This document shows, piece by piece, positions 25,440 through 33,430 of a stretch of DNA of 64,000 nt. The stretch's first letter is position 1; each line of letters starts with the position of its first letter. The stretch spans positions 1,984,001 through 2,048,000 of the forward strand of contig NZ_CP087134.1 in the NCBI RefSeq assembly GCF_020911925.1. The letters run 5' to 3'. Under the pieces are notes generated by a model. It had not been told where the DNA came from and ran no database searches. It saw only the letters and a list, made by a program, of their open reading frames with translations. The DNA is from Flavobacterium cupriresistens. GTDB taxonomy: Bacteria; Bacteroidota; Bacteroidia; Flavobacteriales; Flavobacteriaceae. The position numbers were made by a program, and so were the translations under genes.

Positions 25440-26312
25440 TTAGGATACTTCGATGGGAACCAAATATTGTTTGGATGTCCAGCCGGTTATTTCTCCAAAT
25501 TTTATTTTTGCCCATTCTTGATTCGGCGAGGTTTCAATATAATTTACCGTATCACCTTTAAATAAAAGACCTACTTTGTTATTGTCTAATCTTTCAGGTG
25601 TTTTTCGTATTCTTACATTGTCACCTGTGACTAAATAGTTTTTTGCGTTTGCAGGAGGAATGATGTCTATTGTGTTGGTGTCAGCAATTTTATTTTTTAG
25701 AATAACAAACCAGGGTTTAGAGGTGTCTATTAAGAATCCATTGTTGTCTATTTGAACATGTTTTACGCTTACAGAGTTTTCTACATTGCCACCAATTACT
25801 TTTAGTATATTTCCTGTTTTTTCTACTACAAGATCACAATGCGAAGGGTAGTTGCTGTCGTTGCTGTCGTAATTGATACGCCCAACAGAATCTTCCCTTA
25901 CATAACAGATTAGGTCTCCAGTTTCTGGTTTGTAATCGGTAAGGCGATAGCCCCAAAAGCCATATGTTCCATTGTTATTTTGTTTGGCTGTTATTGCTTT
26001 TCGTATATAAACAGAATGTTGTGCACTGTAAAGAAAATGGTTTTCGGCTCCGGCTATTTTCATTATATAAGAAATAAAGGCTGCAGACCATGGCTGGTCG
26101 TCATTTCTACCATCAAGATTTTTATTAACACCGGTTTTCCAATATTTACCAACTCTTTGATAATAGCCGTTTTCCGTTTCGCTATGTCCAATTTCTTTAA
26201 AAACAGGTCGAGGATTACCGTGATTGTCTTTCTCGTATCTGAGAATTTCTTGCATTCCGAAGAATTTCCATTCTTCTTTTGCGATGCTGATAAGTTTTTC
26301 TTTAAAAGACAT
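25440..26312 (-). CDS. DUF2272-like protein with C-terminal SH3 domain
   Basis: A 290-residue protein without signal peptide. Residues about 10-205 resemble the DUF2272 family of the CHAP/NlpC-P60-like fold: DDQPWSAAFISYIMKIAG around 71-88, PETGDLICYVRE, and SHCDLVVE around 157-164. Ser76 stands where such folds often carry the nucleophilic Cys, and His158 could be the partner. Residues about 225-290 form a bacterial SH3 domain (VRIRKTPERLDNNKVG, WTSKQYLVP). It may cleave or bind cell-wall material. It is divergent from the JAMM lipoprotein. Domain naming is from memory. Confidence 0.7.
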   Translation of the reverse strand: MSFKEKLISIAKEEWKFFGMQEILRYEKDNHGNPRPVFKEIGHSETENGYYQRVGKYWKTGVNKNLDGRNDDQPWSAAFISYIMKIAGAENHFLYSAQHSVYIRKAITAKQNNNGTYGFWGYRLTDYKPETGDLICYVREDSVGRINYDSNDSNYPSHCDLVVEKTGNILKVIGGNVENSVSVKHVQIDNNGFLIDTSKPWFVILKNKIADTNTIDIIPPANAKNYLVTGDNVRIRKTPERLDNNKVGLLFKGDTVNYIETSPNQEWAKIKFGEITGWTSKQYLVPIEVS

Positions 26313-26628
26313 ACTGTTCTAATTTAGAAGTTATTAAAAAAATTGCAGCTAACTAGTTGATGGAGGTATATTCTCTTAAATGGCCGAAGTCGTTTGTAGT
26401 TATCTGAAATTGTGTAGTGTAAAGCAAGTTACGAAATTGTCGACCTGCTTACAAGGAGTGTTTATACCTGTTCTTTAAAGGAATATTATTGCAATAGTTT
26501 TGCAACTTCTTTTGTCTGACTAGTGTAGCTGTAACTGGTTTGTTTTGCAGTAGAAAGAGGATCTTTTGCTTAAAAACCGCTGGTGAGTTTGCTTTTTAGT
26601 GATTTGAAAAATAAAAAACTTCTTACAA

Positions 26629-26659
26629 TTGGTTTGAATGTATAAAATGTATACTTTCG
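26629..26659 (+). promoter_or_regulatory. Candidate -33/-7 promoter for the JAMM lipoprotein operon
   Basis: TTG at 26629-26631, 20 bases, then TACTTTCG at 26652-26659, one mismatch from TAnnTTTG. Transcription would begin around 26666. The 26313-26628 stretch before it shows no gene. Confidence 0.45.
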
Positions 26660-26683
26660 TTTTTTTTAAGAAAAAACTGTAAC

Positions 26684-26866
26684 ATGCTGCCCCGTCTATT
26701 ACAGGAAATAGTAATTAATACTACAAGGATTCAAAAACCAGTAGTAAAGAATCATTATTTAATAATTAAGGATTTGAATCTATTAACAAACCTAGATTAT
26801 AGATGGGACAAACCAAATCCAATTCTGCCCAGCAAAATGCGAAATGAAATGGTAAAAAAAGTATGA
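26684..26866 (+). CDS. Possible small leader ORF (60 residues)
   Basis: ATG 26684 reads a basic 60-residue peptide ending QAM-like MRNEMVKKV, and its stop overlaps the next start as ATGA (26863-26866), a classic coupling arrangement. The peptide has no signal sequence and no recognisable family, and might be a chance frame in the 5' leader. Its position right after the candidate promoter is the only support. Confidence 0.3.
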   Translation: MLPRLLQEIVINTTRIQKPVVKNHYLIIKDLNLLTNLDYRWDKPNPILPSKMRNEMVKKV

Positions 26867-28329
26867 GAATGAAAATTAAAAATGCGATTAAAGCTGCTTT
26901 TATTTTTAGTATTGCTATGCTGACAGTTAATTGCGAAACCGAAAAGTTAGCAATGGATGAACAGGCACATCAGACTAAAACTATTTTAGCAGCCAAAACA
27001 TGGTTTAAGGAATATGAATCTAATGGCAAAAATTTTGAATTAGTTCAGAATTTACAATACGATTGGGCAGGAGCAAGTCTTATAAAATCGGAAGACGGGA
27101 CACCGACCATTGTTGTGCCTATTATCGAGCTCAAAAAAGATGAACGGGAATTTTGGGAACAAAAATTGTATATTTATAACACAGATAAAGATAAATACAG
27201 TGCCCTATTGTTTGAAGCTTATTCCAATCAGAATATTAAACCAGAGAGTCAATCGGTTGATGGTGGAGATTTTACGGGTTACATGACTGTTTGGGATTTT
27301 AAAAAAGGAGCTGTGAGAGCGGCTAAATTTGTAAACAATCTAGTCGTTGAGGATGGGGTTGCTACTTTTTCAATTAACAGAAATATGACAGGTAAAGCTC
27401 CGCCAGACGCACCATGTAATTTTGTTGATTTTGGTGATGGTTACTGTCAATCAGGAACTGGTGATGGAATTGGTAACGACCCATTCCCATTAAGACCTGT
27501 TATTATAACAGGGCCTAAGCATGACCCAAAAACTGACCCCTCGGCTCCAGTGGTATATACTCCGCGTCCTCCTGTGACTCCGGGCGGCACAACTCCGGGC
27601 GGTTATACTTCGCCTGGCGGTAGTGGTGGAGGCGGTGGCGGTACTGCTAATCCTGCTGCAAATCCCTGTGATAAAATGAAAGCCCTTACAGATGTTACAA
27701 AAACAGGTAATATGAAGCCTTTTATTGATTGGTTAAAGGGAAAGGTAATGGCTTCTGTGAATAAAGTAGAACATGGAGTGGAAGTAGAAAGAATAGAGAA
27801 TCCTGATGGAACTTTTAAATTCAAATATACGCAGGTATCGTCTACAGAACAGTTTACAGCTAATTTGAAATATGGCTTCAATTTTTTCGGTACAGCACAT
27901 TCGCACCCAGAAAATAGTTATGCAATGTTTTCTTTTTTGGATGTAAAATTTTTAGGAGATGCTTATGATAAGGCAAACCCTGAAATAAAAGCGGACGTTT
28001 TTTCAATGGTGGTTGTTAAAGATGATAATAACAAAGTGAGTGTTTATGCTATGAGAGTGAATGATTTTAATGCATTAAAGAACGGTATAAACTCAATTAT
28101 GAATAATCCTAAATATAGTAGAGCTAAGAATGATGATGAAAAAATTGATTTAATTCATACAGATCAAGCTCTTAAATATGAGAATAGCGGAGATTTAGAG
28201 AAGACTTTCCTAAAGGAATTTGGCGCTTTCGGGATATCCTTTTATAAAGCAGATGAATTGCTGACCGAGTGGAAAAAATTACAAATTGATAAAGCAACGG
28301 AAGAAGTAACCCCAGTACCTTGTACATAA
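26863..28329 (+). CDS. Lipoprotein with C-terminal JAMM (MPN+) metalloprotease-like domain
   Basis: A 488-residue lipoprotein (lipobox TVNC, Cys24). Residues about 30-180 form an N-terminal secreted domain (FWEQKLYIYNTDKDKYSALL, GYMTVWDFKKG). Residues about 200-268 are a Pro/Gly linker with TPGGTTPGG and a six-glycine run. The C-terminal domain carries HSHP (346-349), seven residues, then SFLD (357-360), exactly the JAMM zinc motif HxHPx7SxxD; the upstream Glu may be in VEHGVEVE (302-309). JAMM enzymes remove ubiquitin-like or peptide tags; here the domain would sit outside the cell membrane. The linker layout resembles polymorphic toxins. Followed by two paralogous lipoproteins. Confidence 0.75.
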   Translation: MRMKIKNAIKAAFIFSIAMLTVNCETEKLAMDEQAHQTKTILAAKTWFKEYESNGKNFELVQNLQYDWAGASLIKSEDGTPTIVVPIIELKKDEREFWEQKLYIYNTDKDKYSALLFEAYSNQNIKPESQSVDGGDFTGYMTVWDFKKGAVRAAKFVNNLVVEDGVATFSINRNMTGKAPPDAPCNFVDFGDGYCQSGTGDGIGNDPFPLRPVIITGPKHDPKTDPSAPVVYTPRPPVTPGGTTPGGYTSPGGSGGGGGGTANPAANPCDKMKALTDVTKTGNMKPFIDWLKGKVMASVNKVEHGVEVERIENPDGTFKFKYTQVSSTEQFTANLKYGFNFFGTAHSHPENSYAMFSFLDVKFLGDAYDKANPEIKADVFSMVVVKDDNNKVSVYAMRVNDFNALKNGINSIMNNPKYSRAKNDDEKIDLIHTDQALKYENSGDLEKTFLKEFGAFGISFYKADELLTEWKKLQIDKATEEVTPVPCT

Positions 28330-28343
28330 AACAACAAACAATT

Positions 28344-28940
28344 ATGAAAAACTATTTTAATATTGCAATATTCTTTATTCTTTTAAACAACTGTATGGCG
28401 CAAAGTCCTGTATTTGATATAATGACACCAAAAGAAAATTCTACTGGTATTCAAGGGGCTTATTATAAAGACACCAAGAATGTATTAAACGGATATGACG
28501 GTACTTATGTGTATACTAATGGTACTACATCATTTAAAATAAAATTGCAAAAAAATGTTATGACCTCTATGAATGATTTTTATTATGAAGACTTGGTTGT
28601 TGGGGAGTATCAATACATTGAAAATGGGATTGAAAAGGTGAATACATTAAACGAATTGACGTCAAAAAGTAATATTAACCATATAAGAGGAGCAAGAGTT
28701 TTAACAGGAACAAAATTAGGTTGTTCCGATTGCAGACCTGATGAAAAACGATTAAGGCTTGGTTTTAGAGATACTGTGCCTCAAAATACAGGAGAAATTG
28801 ATATTAGAAAAACAACCGTAGGTGGTAAGGATGCTATAATAGTAAAAATTTGGTATAGATCCGTTGGTGTGCTAGTAGGTACTCCAGAGCCAAAGCTTGC
28901 AATTATTAAGGGTGGTACTTATACTATGATAAAACAATAA
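28344..28940 (+). CDS. Small lipoprotein, DUF6705-like (copy 1)
   Basis: A 198-residue protein with a signal peptide and lipobox LNNC (Cys16), beginning at ATG 28344, 14 bases after the JAMM gene. Features are GAYYKDTKNVLNGYDGTYVY, FKIKLQKN, ENGIEKVNTL and the motif GCSDCxPDEKRLRL. It is clearly paralogous to the next gene. The family name (DUF6705) is from memory. Function unknown; position after a possible toxin suggests, but does not show, an immunity role. Confidence 0.7.
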   Translation: MKNYFNIAIFFILLNNCMAQSPVFDIMTPKENSTGIQGAYYKDTKNVLNGYDGTYVYTNGTTSFKIKLQKNVMTSMNDFYYEDLVVGEYQYIENGIEKVNTLNELTSKSNINHIRGARVLTGTKLGCSDCRPDEKRLRLGFRDTVPQNTGEIDIRKTTVGGKDAIIVKIWYRSVGVLVGTPEPKLAIIKGGTYTMIKQ

Positions 28941-28942
28941 AA

Positions 28943-28987
28943 ATAAATAAACTGCTTCAGAATTTAATTTTGAAGCAGTTTATTTAT
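28943..28987. terminator. 17-bp hairpin between the paralogous lipoprotein genes
   Basis: ATAAATAAACTGCTTCA (28943-28959) pairs perfectly with 28971-28987 around an 11-base loop. The outer part is A/T only, so in either direction it can give a stem plus weak U tract. It could lower expression of copy 2. Confidence 0.6.
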
Positions 28988-29035
28988 GTATAATGTAATA
29001 TGTTGCAGCACCATGTGCTTAAACAACAAATAATT

Positions 29036-29635
29036 ATGAAAAACTATATTAATTTAGCTATATTCTTTGTTTTTTTAAACAGCTGTGTAGCACAAAGTCC
29101 TGTCCTTGATATAGCGACACCAAAAGAAAATTTTACTGGTGTAAAAGGTGCTTATTATAAAGACACTAAGAATATTTTAAACGGGTATGATGGTACTTAC
29201 GTTTATACCAGTGGCACTACGATATTTAAAATTAAATTACAAAAAAATATTATGACTTCCAGAAATGGACAATTTTATGAAGATTTAGTAGTAGGAGAGT
29301 ATCAGCTAATCGAAAATGGAATTGAAAAGGTCAATACATTAAATCAATTAACTACTACTAGTAATTTAAATAATATAAGAGGTAAAAGAGTTTTGACGGG
29401 AAATGTATATGGTTGTTCAGACTGCAAACCAGATGAAAAGAGACTTAGACTTGGTTTTATCGAAGCGACATCTCCTCATATAGGAGAAATTGACATTAGA
29501 AAAACAAACGTTAACGGTAAAGAGGCTATAATAGTAAAGATTTGGTATACGGGTCCTATTGCTGTTAAAGAAGGTGCTCCACTGCCAAAGGATGGGGTTG
29601 TTATAGCTGGTAAGTATACGATGATAAAGCAATAA
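29036..29635 (+). CDS. Small lipoprotein, DUF6705-like (copy 2)
   Basis: A 199-residue lipoprotein (lipobox LNSC) starting at ATG 29036. It is highly similar to copy 1 along its length: SPVLDIATPKENFTGVKGAY, NGYDGTYVYTSGTT, GCSDCKPDEKRLRLGF, and the ending KYTMIKQ. Even the upstream bases (AAACAACAAA-TAATTATGAAAAACTA) match those before copy 1, so the duplication included the leader. Divergence is concentrated in exposed-looking loops, as expected for an old tandem duplicate. Confidence 0.7.
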   Translation: MKNYINLAIFFVFLNSCVAQSPVLDIATPKENFTGVKGAYYKDTKNILNGYDGTYVYTSGTTIFKIKLQKNIMTSRNGQFYEDLVVGEYQLIENGIEKVNTLNQLTTTSNLNNIRGKRVLTGNVYGCSDCKPDEKRLRLGFIEATSPHIGEIDIRKTNVNGKEAIIVKIWYTGPIAVKEGAPLPKDGVVIAGKYTMIKQ

Positions 29636-29698
29636 TTGACTTAGGATAATTAGCTTGAAAACGGTTTATTTTATCAAAAAGATTAAACCCAATTTGTA

Positions 29699-29738
29699 AA
29701 AAAAGCAGCATTTCAATATTTTTGAATGCTGCTTTTTT
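29699..29738 (+). terminator. Terminator of the lipoprotein patch
   Basis: AAAAAAGCAGCATT (29699-29712) pairs with AATGCTGCTTTTTT (29725-29738), then AT-rich sequence. It lies 64 bases after copy 2. Confidence 0.8.
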
Positions 29739-29779
29739 ATTTCATATATTCGCTAAGCAGTCAAAAGTACTATACAGTT

Positions 29780-30688
29780 ATGCGATTCTACATCAACAAT
29801 GAACATTTGCAACAACAGATTGAGTATCCGTCTAGGTATGAGTCACCGAATTTGTTTAAGAGTACCGTTGTTGTTTTTAGTACCCTTTTGCTGTTTCTTT
29901 TGTTGTTTACCCCTTTTGGAGTGTATGAGCCGGAGCACAAAATGAACTATTTTTTTATCTGTGCCTTGCATGCCTTTTCACCTGCGCTGCTTTTTTATCT
30001 TTACTTCTCCACTTTGAATTATTTTAGAAGAAAAAAACAGCTGTTACCTAATTGGAGTTTGCTTAGGGAATATCTGCACATGAGTCTTTTTTTAATTTTG
30101 GCGGGTATAGCGAGTTTTTTAATGCGTGATTTGATTTACAACAATGCCTATAATTGGTCGCTACGTTATTTATGGGAAGAAATTCGAAATTGTTTTGTCG
30201 CGGGAATCTTCTTTTATTTTTTTCTCAGAGTGGTTAGTTTCTATTTTCAGACCAAGCAAGGTTCGCCATTTGTACTCCAATTTCAGCCACTCAAAAATGA
30301 AGAAGGCGAAAAAGTTGTTTCCTCTCCGCTTTTTATTACGACACAGGTAAAACAGGATGATTTTAGTTTAAATATAGACGATTTATTGTTTGTAAAAGCT
30401 GATGGGAATTATATCGAATTAACAAAATCAGCCAACAACAAAATCGAAACAGAATTGAAAAGAATTTCCCTTAGCCAATTCGAAACGCAAATTTCAGCTT
30501 ATCCACATTTCTTTAGATGCCATAGAACGTACTTAATAAACATGTTCAAGGTTGAAAAAGTTACCGGAAATTCGCAGGGATATGTATTGTCATTTATAGG
30601 TACCGAAGAAAAAATCCCCGTTTCCAGAAAACAGTTAGACAATTTTAATAACTGTTATCAACAGCTCAGAAAGCACCATATCGCTTAG
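29780..30688 (+). CDS. Membrane-anchored LytTR transcriptional regulator
   Basis: A 302-residue protein with about four membrane segments in residues 25-165 (VVVFSTLLLFLLLFTPFGVY, FFICALHAFSPALLFYLYFS) and a C-terminal LytTR DNA-binding domain from about 205 (IDDLLFVKADGNYIEL, FFRCHRTYLINMFKVEKV, IPVSRKQLDNF). No receiver domain, so signal input is probably through the membrane part. Start ATG 29780 is preferred, because the open frame before it runs into the terminator. It is next to an acyltransferase with direct repeats in front. Confidence 0.88.
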   Translation: MRFYINNEHLQQQIEYPSRYESPNLFKSTVVVFSTLLLFLLLFTPFGVYEPEHKMNYFFICALHAFSPALLFYLYFSTLNYFRRKKQLLPNWSLLREYLHMSLFLILAGIASFLMRDLIYNNAYNWSLRYLWEEIRNCFVAGIFFYFFLRVVSFYFQTKQGSPFVLQFQPLKNEEGEKVVSSPLFITTQVKQDDFSLNIDDLLFVKADGNYIELTKSANNKIETELKRISLSQFETQISAYPHFFRCHRTYLINMFKVEKVTGNSQGYVLSFIGTEEKIPVSRKQLDNFNNCYQQLRKHHIA

Positions 30689-30690
30689 AC

Positions 30691-30762
30691 TTGTTGTTCG
30701 TCACAAAAGCTTGTTGTTCATAACATGGCAAGCATAGAAGCCTTTATCTTGTTGTACGTTTG
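30691..30762 (+). promoter_or_regulatory. TTGTTGTTC direct repeats and -7 element before the acyltransferase
   Basis: TTGTTGTTCG at 30691 and TTGTTGTTCA at 30711 are 20 bases apart; a third, TTGTTGTACG, is at 30749 and runs into TACGTTTG (30755-30762), a TAnnTTTG -7 element. No -33 TTG is at the normal spacing. The pattern suits an activator such as LytTR bound upstream. Confidence 0.5.
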
Positions 30763-30813
30763 CCTTAGTCAACCGATTGCCGGTTGTGTAAAGTAATTTT
30801 AGAACAAGTCATC

Positions 30814-31956
30814 ATGTCATTAGAAATCCCGAAATCCGATCAGTCAGATCAATTAGTATATATTGACAATATTAAAACCATATTGACGATATTAGTTATT
30901 CTTCATCATACCGTTATTGCCTACGGAGGGCCGGGTGGCTGGTATTGGGTGCAGAAAACAAGTAGTTTTGGAGCACTCATTCCAATGACGATGTTTGTGA
31001 GTATAAACCAGTCCTTTTTCATGGGCTTTTTCTTTTTGCTGGCGGCTTATTTTACCGGTTCGTCTTATTCTAAAAAAGGAGCTTTCCATTTTATTACGGA
31101 TCGTTTGATCAGATTAGGGATTCCGTTGTTGTTTTACTCCTTTGTACTTTCTCCATTATTAAGTTATTTGGTTTATTATTTTGCAAAAGGGCAACATATA
31201 ACCATTTTTCAATATCTGTCAGGATACGACAGTTGGATTGATTTTGGAGTAATGTGGTTCGTTGCTGCATTGCTATTATTTAGCTTGATTTATGTATTTC
31301 TGCAAAGCATCTTTAAAATCGATTTTAAGAAATCAGTACCGGTACCGGGAGCATTTCAAATTGTAGTATTTGCAGTTGCATTGGGAATAATCAGTTTTGT
31401 CGTTAGAATTGCATTTCCGGTCGGATGGGTGCTGGAGCCTGTTGGTTTTCAATTAGGGCATTTCACACAATACATTGCTTTGTTTAGCGTGGGAATTATT
31501 GCAGCCAGAAACAATTGGTTTGCGCAACTTTCAGACTTGACCCAAAAGCGACTGCTAAAATCAATTGTGTTAAGTTTACTGTTTTTCCCTGTATTTTTTC
31601 TTATCCGCGCAAAAGTAAACATGCCCATATCATGGTACTCAGGCGGATTTCATTGGCAGTCGTTGTTATATGCCATTTGGGAGCAATGGATCGGAATTTC
31701 TATACTGACGGTATTTTTGATCAAAGGAAGAACAAAATGGAACACCGGATCGGCAGTACTACGTAAATTGGCACGTCTTAATTTTGTTGTATACATTTTT
31801 CACCCGCTCGTAATTGTAGGTTTGACACTGGCTATAAGAAATTGGGAGGTTGATCCTGCCTTAAAATTACTTTTAGTAGCTCCAATTGTTCTTGGAGCAA
31901 GTTACGGTCTGGGAGGACTTATTTTACGAATCCCCGGCGTGAAAAAGGTACTTTGA
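30814..31956 (+). CDS. Acyltransferase family 3 membrane protein
   Basis: A 380-residue polytopic protein with about ten membrane segments and the family opening VYIDNIKTILTILVILHHT, where the His pair near residue 30 is the presumed catalytic site; GSSYSKKGAFHFITDRLIRLGIPLL follows (quoted in part). Such proteins O-acetylate sugars, lipids or glycans. Start ATG 30814 (MSLEIPKSDQSDQ). Its target is unknown. Likely regulated by the LytTR protein encoded just upstream (inference). Confidence 0.88.
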   Translation: MSLEIPKSDQSDQLVYIDNIKTILTILVILHHTVIAYGGPGGWYWVQKTSSFGALIPMTMFVSINQSFFMGFFFLLAAYFTGSSYSKKGAFHFITDRLIRLGIPLLFYSFVLSPLLSYLVYYFAKGQHITIFQYLSGYDSWIDFGVMWFVAALLLFSLIYVFLQSIFKIDFKKSVPVPGAFQIVVFAVALGIISFVVRIAFPVGWVLEPVGFQLGHFTQYIALFSVGIIAARNNWFAQLSDLTQKRLLKSIVLSLLFFPVFFLIRAKVNMPISWYSGGFHWQSLLYAIWEQWIGISILTVFLIKGRTKWNTGSAVLRKLARLNFVVYIFHPLVIVGLTLAIRNWEVDPALKLLLVAPIVLGASYGLGGLILRIPGVKKVL

Positions 31957-31980
31957 TTGTTGTTTTTAGAACTGTCTTGG

Positions 31981-32130
31981 TTTTTAGTCGCAGTTTTCAG
32001 TCTCAATTTTCAGTCTCAATTTTCAGTCTCAATTTTTAGTCTCAGTTTTCAGTCACAGTTTTCAGTTGACATTTTTACAGTTATACTTCCCAGTTTCAGC
32101 CTGCGACTAAAAACTGCGACTGCGACTAAA
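31981..32130. repeat. Six 13-bp tandem repeats inside an inverted repeat
   Basis: CAGTTTTCAGTCT-like 13-mers run without gap at 31991, 32004, 32017, 32030, 32043 and 32056. They are enclosed by TTTTTAGTCGCAG (31981-31993) and its complement CTGCGACTAAAAA (32101-32113), with another CTGCGACTAAAAA-like copy to 32130. It lies between convergent genes and may act as a terminator. Confidence 0.75.
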
Positions 32131-32134
32131 AAAA

Positions 32135-32599
32135 CTACTTCTTAGAAAACAAATTCTCCACCACCCACGCAGGGCCAATCATTAAAAACTGAAGATCTTT
32201 GAGAAAAGAAGGCTTTTTACCTTCGATATTGTGTCCATAGAATTGTCCGACCCAGGCGATTGCAAACACACCGATGGAGAACAACCATAGCGGTAAAACT
32301 TGTCCGATATAATAATTTACGATCAGACAAAGCGCTGAAAGAATAGCAATTTTAAACGCCATTGCAACCGATAGCCGAATATAGAAGAGCAGTACAAAAA
32401 TCAATACGACAACCGCCCAATTTTCTACAATAGGAGCATTGAGTTGTAGGGTACTGGCAATAAAACCGCTTGGAATACTCATTAATAAACCCACAATCGA
32501 AAAGTAGATCGCCGGAACACAGACGTAATGGATCGCTTTGTTTTTTGGATTTTGATGACTTACGGCATATTCTTCAAACCATTGCTCTAATGTTCTCAT
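32135..32599 (-). CDS. DUF962/Mpo1-family membrane protein
   Basis: A 154-residue membrane protein with four to five helices. The family motifs are EYAVSHQNPKNKAIHYVCVP near the start and QFYGHNIEGKKPSFLKDLQ near residue 120. The His residues are the iron ligands in the yeast relative Mpo1, a 2-hydroxy fatty acid dioxygenase. The activity of bacterial members is little tested. Confidence 0.85.
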   Translation of the reverse strand: MRTLEQWFEEYAVSHQNPKNKAIHYVCVPAIYFSIVGLLMSIPSGFIASTLQLNAPIVENWAVVVLIFVLLFYIRLSVAMAFKIAILSALCLIVNYYIGQVLPLWLFSIGVFAIAWVGQFYGHNIEGKKPSFLKDLQFLMIGPAWVVENLFSKK

Positions 32600-32621
32600 A
32601 CTTTTGAATTTAGGTATATAA

Positions 32622-32629
32622 CAAATCTA
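32622..32629 (-). promoter_or_regulatory. -7 element for the DUF962 gene
   Basis: On the reverse strand TAGATTTG matches TAnnTTTG, about 23 bases before the start at 32599. Confidence 0.4.
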
Positions 32630-32787
32630 TTAAATAATATTTGTTTTTTTATAATTTAAAATAGGAATAATGAGTTCTAAGTGTCTCAAAAATAATAATC
32701 TGCAAAACGTAAAAAAGTAATTCGAAGACCATTGGAAATTGTGAATATCTATTTTTTAAATTGTCGATTTTTATGCCCTTTAAAATC

Positions 32788-32795
32788 TATCTTTG
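32788..32795 (+). promoter_or_regulatory. -7 element for the DUF4494 gene
   Basis: TATCTTTG matches TAnnTTTG. A TTG is at 32761 with a 24-base spacer, slightly long. It supports a start at 32817 rather than 32793. Confidence 0.5.
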
Positions 32796-32816
32796 GCATC
32801 CTTAAAAACAGAAGAA

Positions 32817-33362
32817 ATGAGCGCAATTTGGTACGAATGCAAAGTAAAATATAGAAAAACCGATGAGACCGGAGGACAAAAAGTTACTTCAGAACCTTAT
32901 TTGGTAGATGCGGTATCTTATACAGAAGCAGAAAGCAGAATCAATGAAGAAATGGCTGCTTACGTTAGTGAAGAATTTAAAATCACGAATATAAAGGTGG
33001 CAAATTTTGCCGAGATACACCCATTTGAAAACGCCGATCGTTGGTTCAAATCAAAAGTTACCCTAATGGCTTATGACGAAGAAAGCGGTAAAGAGAGAAA
33101 AACCAATATGTATCTTTTGGTACAGGCCAATGATGTAAAAGAAGCTTACGATAATACGATTACGGTAATGAAAAACACGATGGGAGATTATACGATTCCT
33201 GCGATTTCAGAATCTCCGATTATGGACGTTTTCCCGTACTTCAGTGGTGAAGAAGGAGAATTAGCGCAATTGGAAAGATTCAATACCTTAAAAGCTTCAA
33301 AACCTGCATTGGTTGCCGTTGGTGACATGGGAGAGACTGTAGATGATCTTATGGAAGTTTAA
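32817..33362 (+). CDS. DUF4494-like cytoplasmic protein
   Basis: A 181-residue acidic soluble protein. It opens with IWYECKVKYRKTDETGGQK and has FFVAFAEIHPFE-like NFAEIHPFENADRWFKSKV, which I recall from the DUF4494 family found across Bacteroidota. No catalytic motif or membrane segment is seen; function is unknown. ATG 32817 is chosen because the promoter overlaps the earlier in-frame codon at 32793. Confidence 0.75.
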   Translation: MSAIWYECKVKYRKTDETGGQKVTSEPYLVDAVSYTEAESRINEEMAAYVSEEFKITNIKVANFAEIHPFENADRWFKSKVTLMAYDEESGKERKTNMYLLVQANDVKEAYDNTITVMKNTMGDYTIPAISESPIMDVFPYFSGEEGELAQLERFNTLKASKPALVAVGDMGETVDDLMEV

Positions 33363-33387
33363 AGTGATAATTTTGTAAAATAATACA

Positions 33388-33421
33388 ACAGAAAAGAGAA
33401 CAAATTTGTTCTCTTTTCTGT
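33388..33421. terminator. Palindromic bidirectional terminator
   Basis: AACAGAAAAGAGAACAA is joined almost without loop to its complement and followed by TTTTT. It lies between the DUF4494 gene and the convergent small membrane protein. Confidence 0.75.
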
Positions 33422-33430
33422 TTTTAATAA

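Noticed and set aside
25173..25565. Forward 130-residue open frame
   Set aside because: It runs through two terminator hairpins and the attR copy and overlaps the 3' part of the DUF2272/SH3 gene on the other strand; composition is not protein-like.
31981..32130. CRISPR array
   Set aside because: Units are 13 bp without unique spacers and there are no cas genes nearby.
31957..32145. 62-residue frame after the acyltransferase (LVAVFSLNFQSQFSV repeats)
   Set aside because: It is only a translation of the 13-bp tandem repeats; no conserved features.
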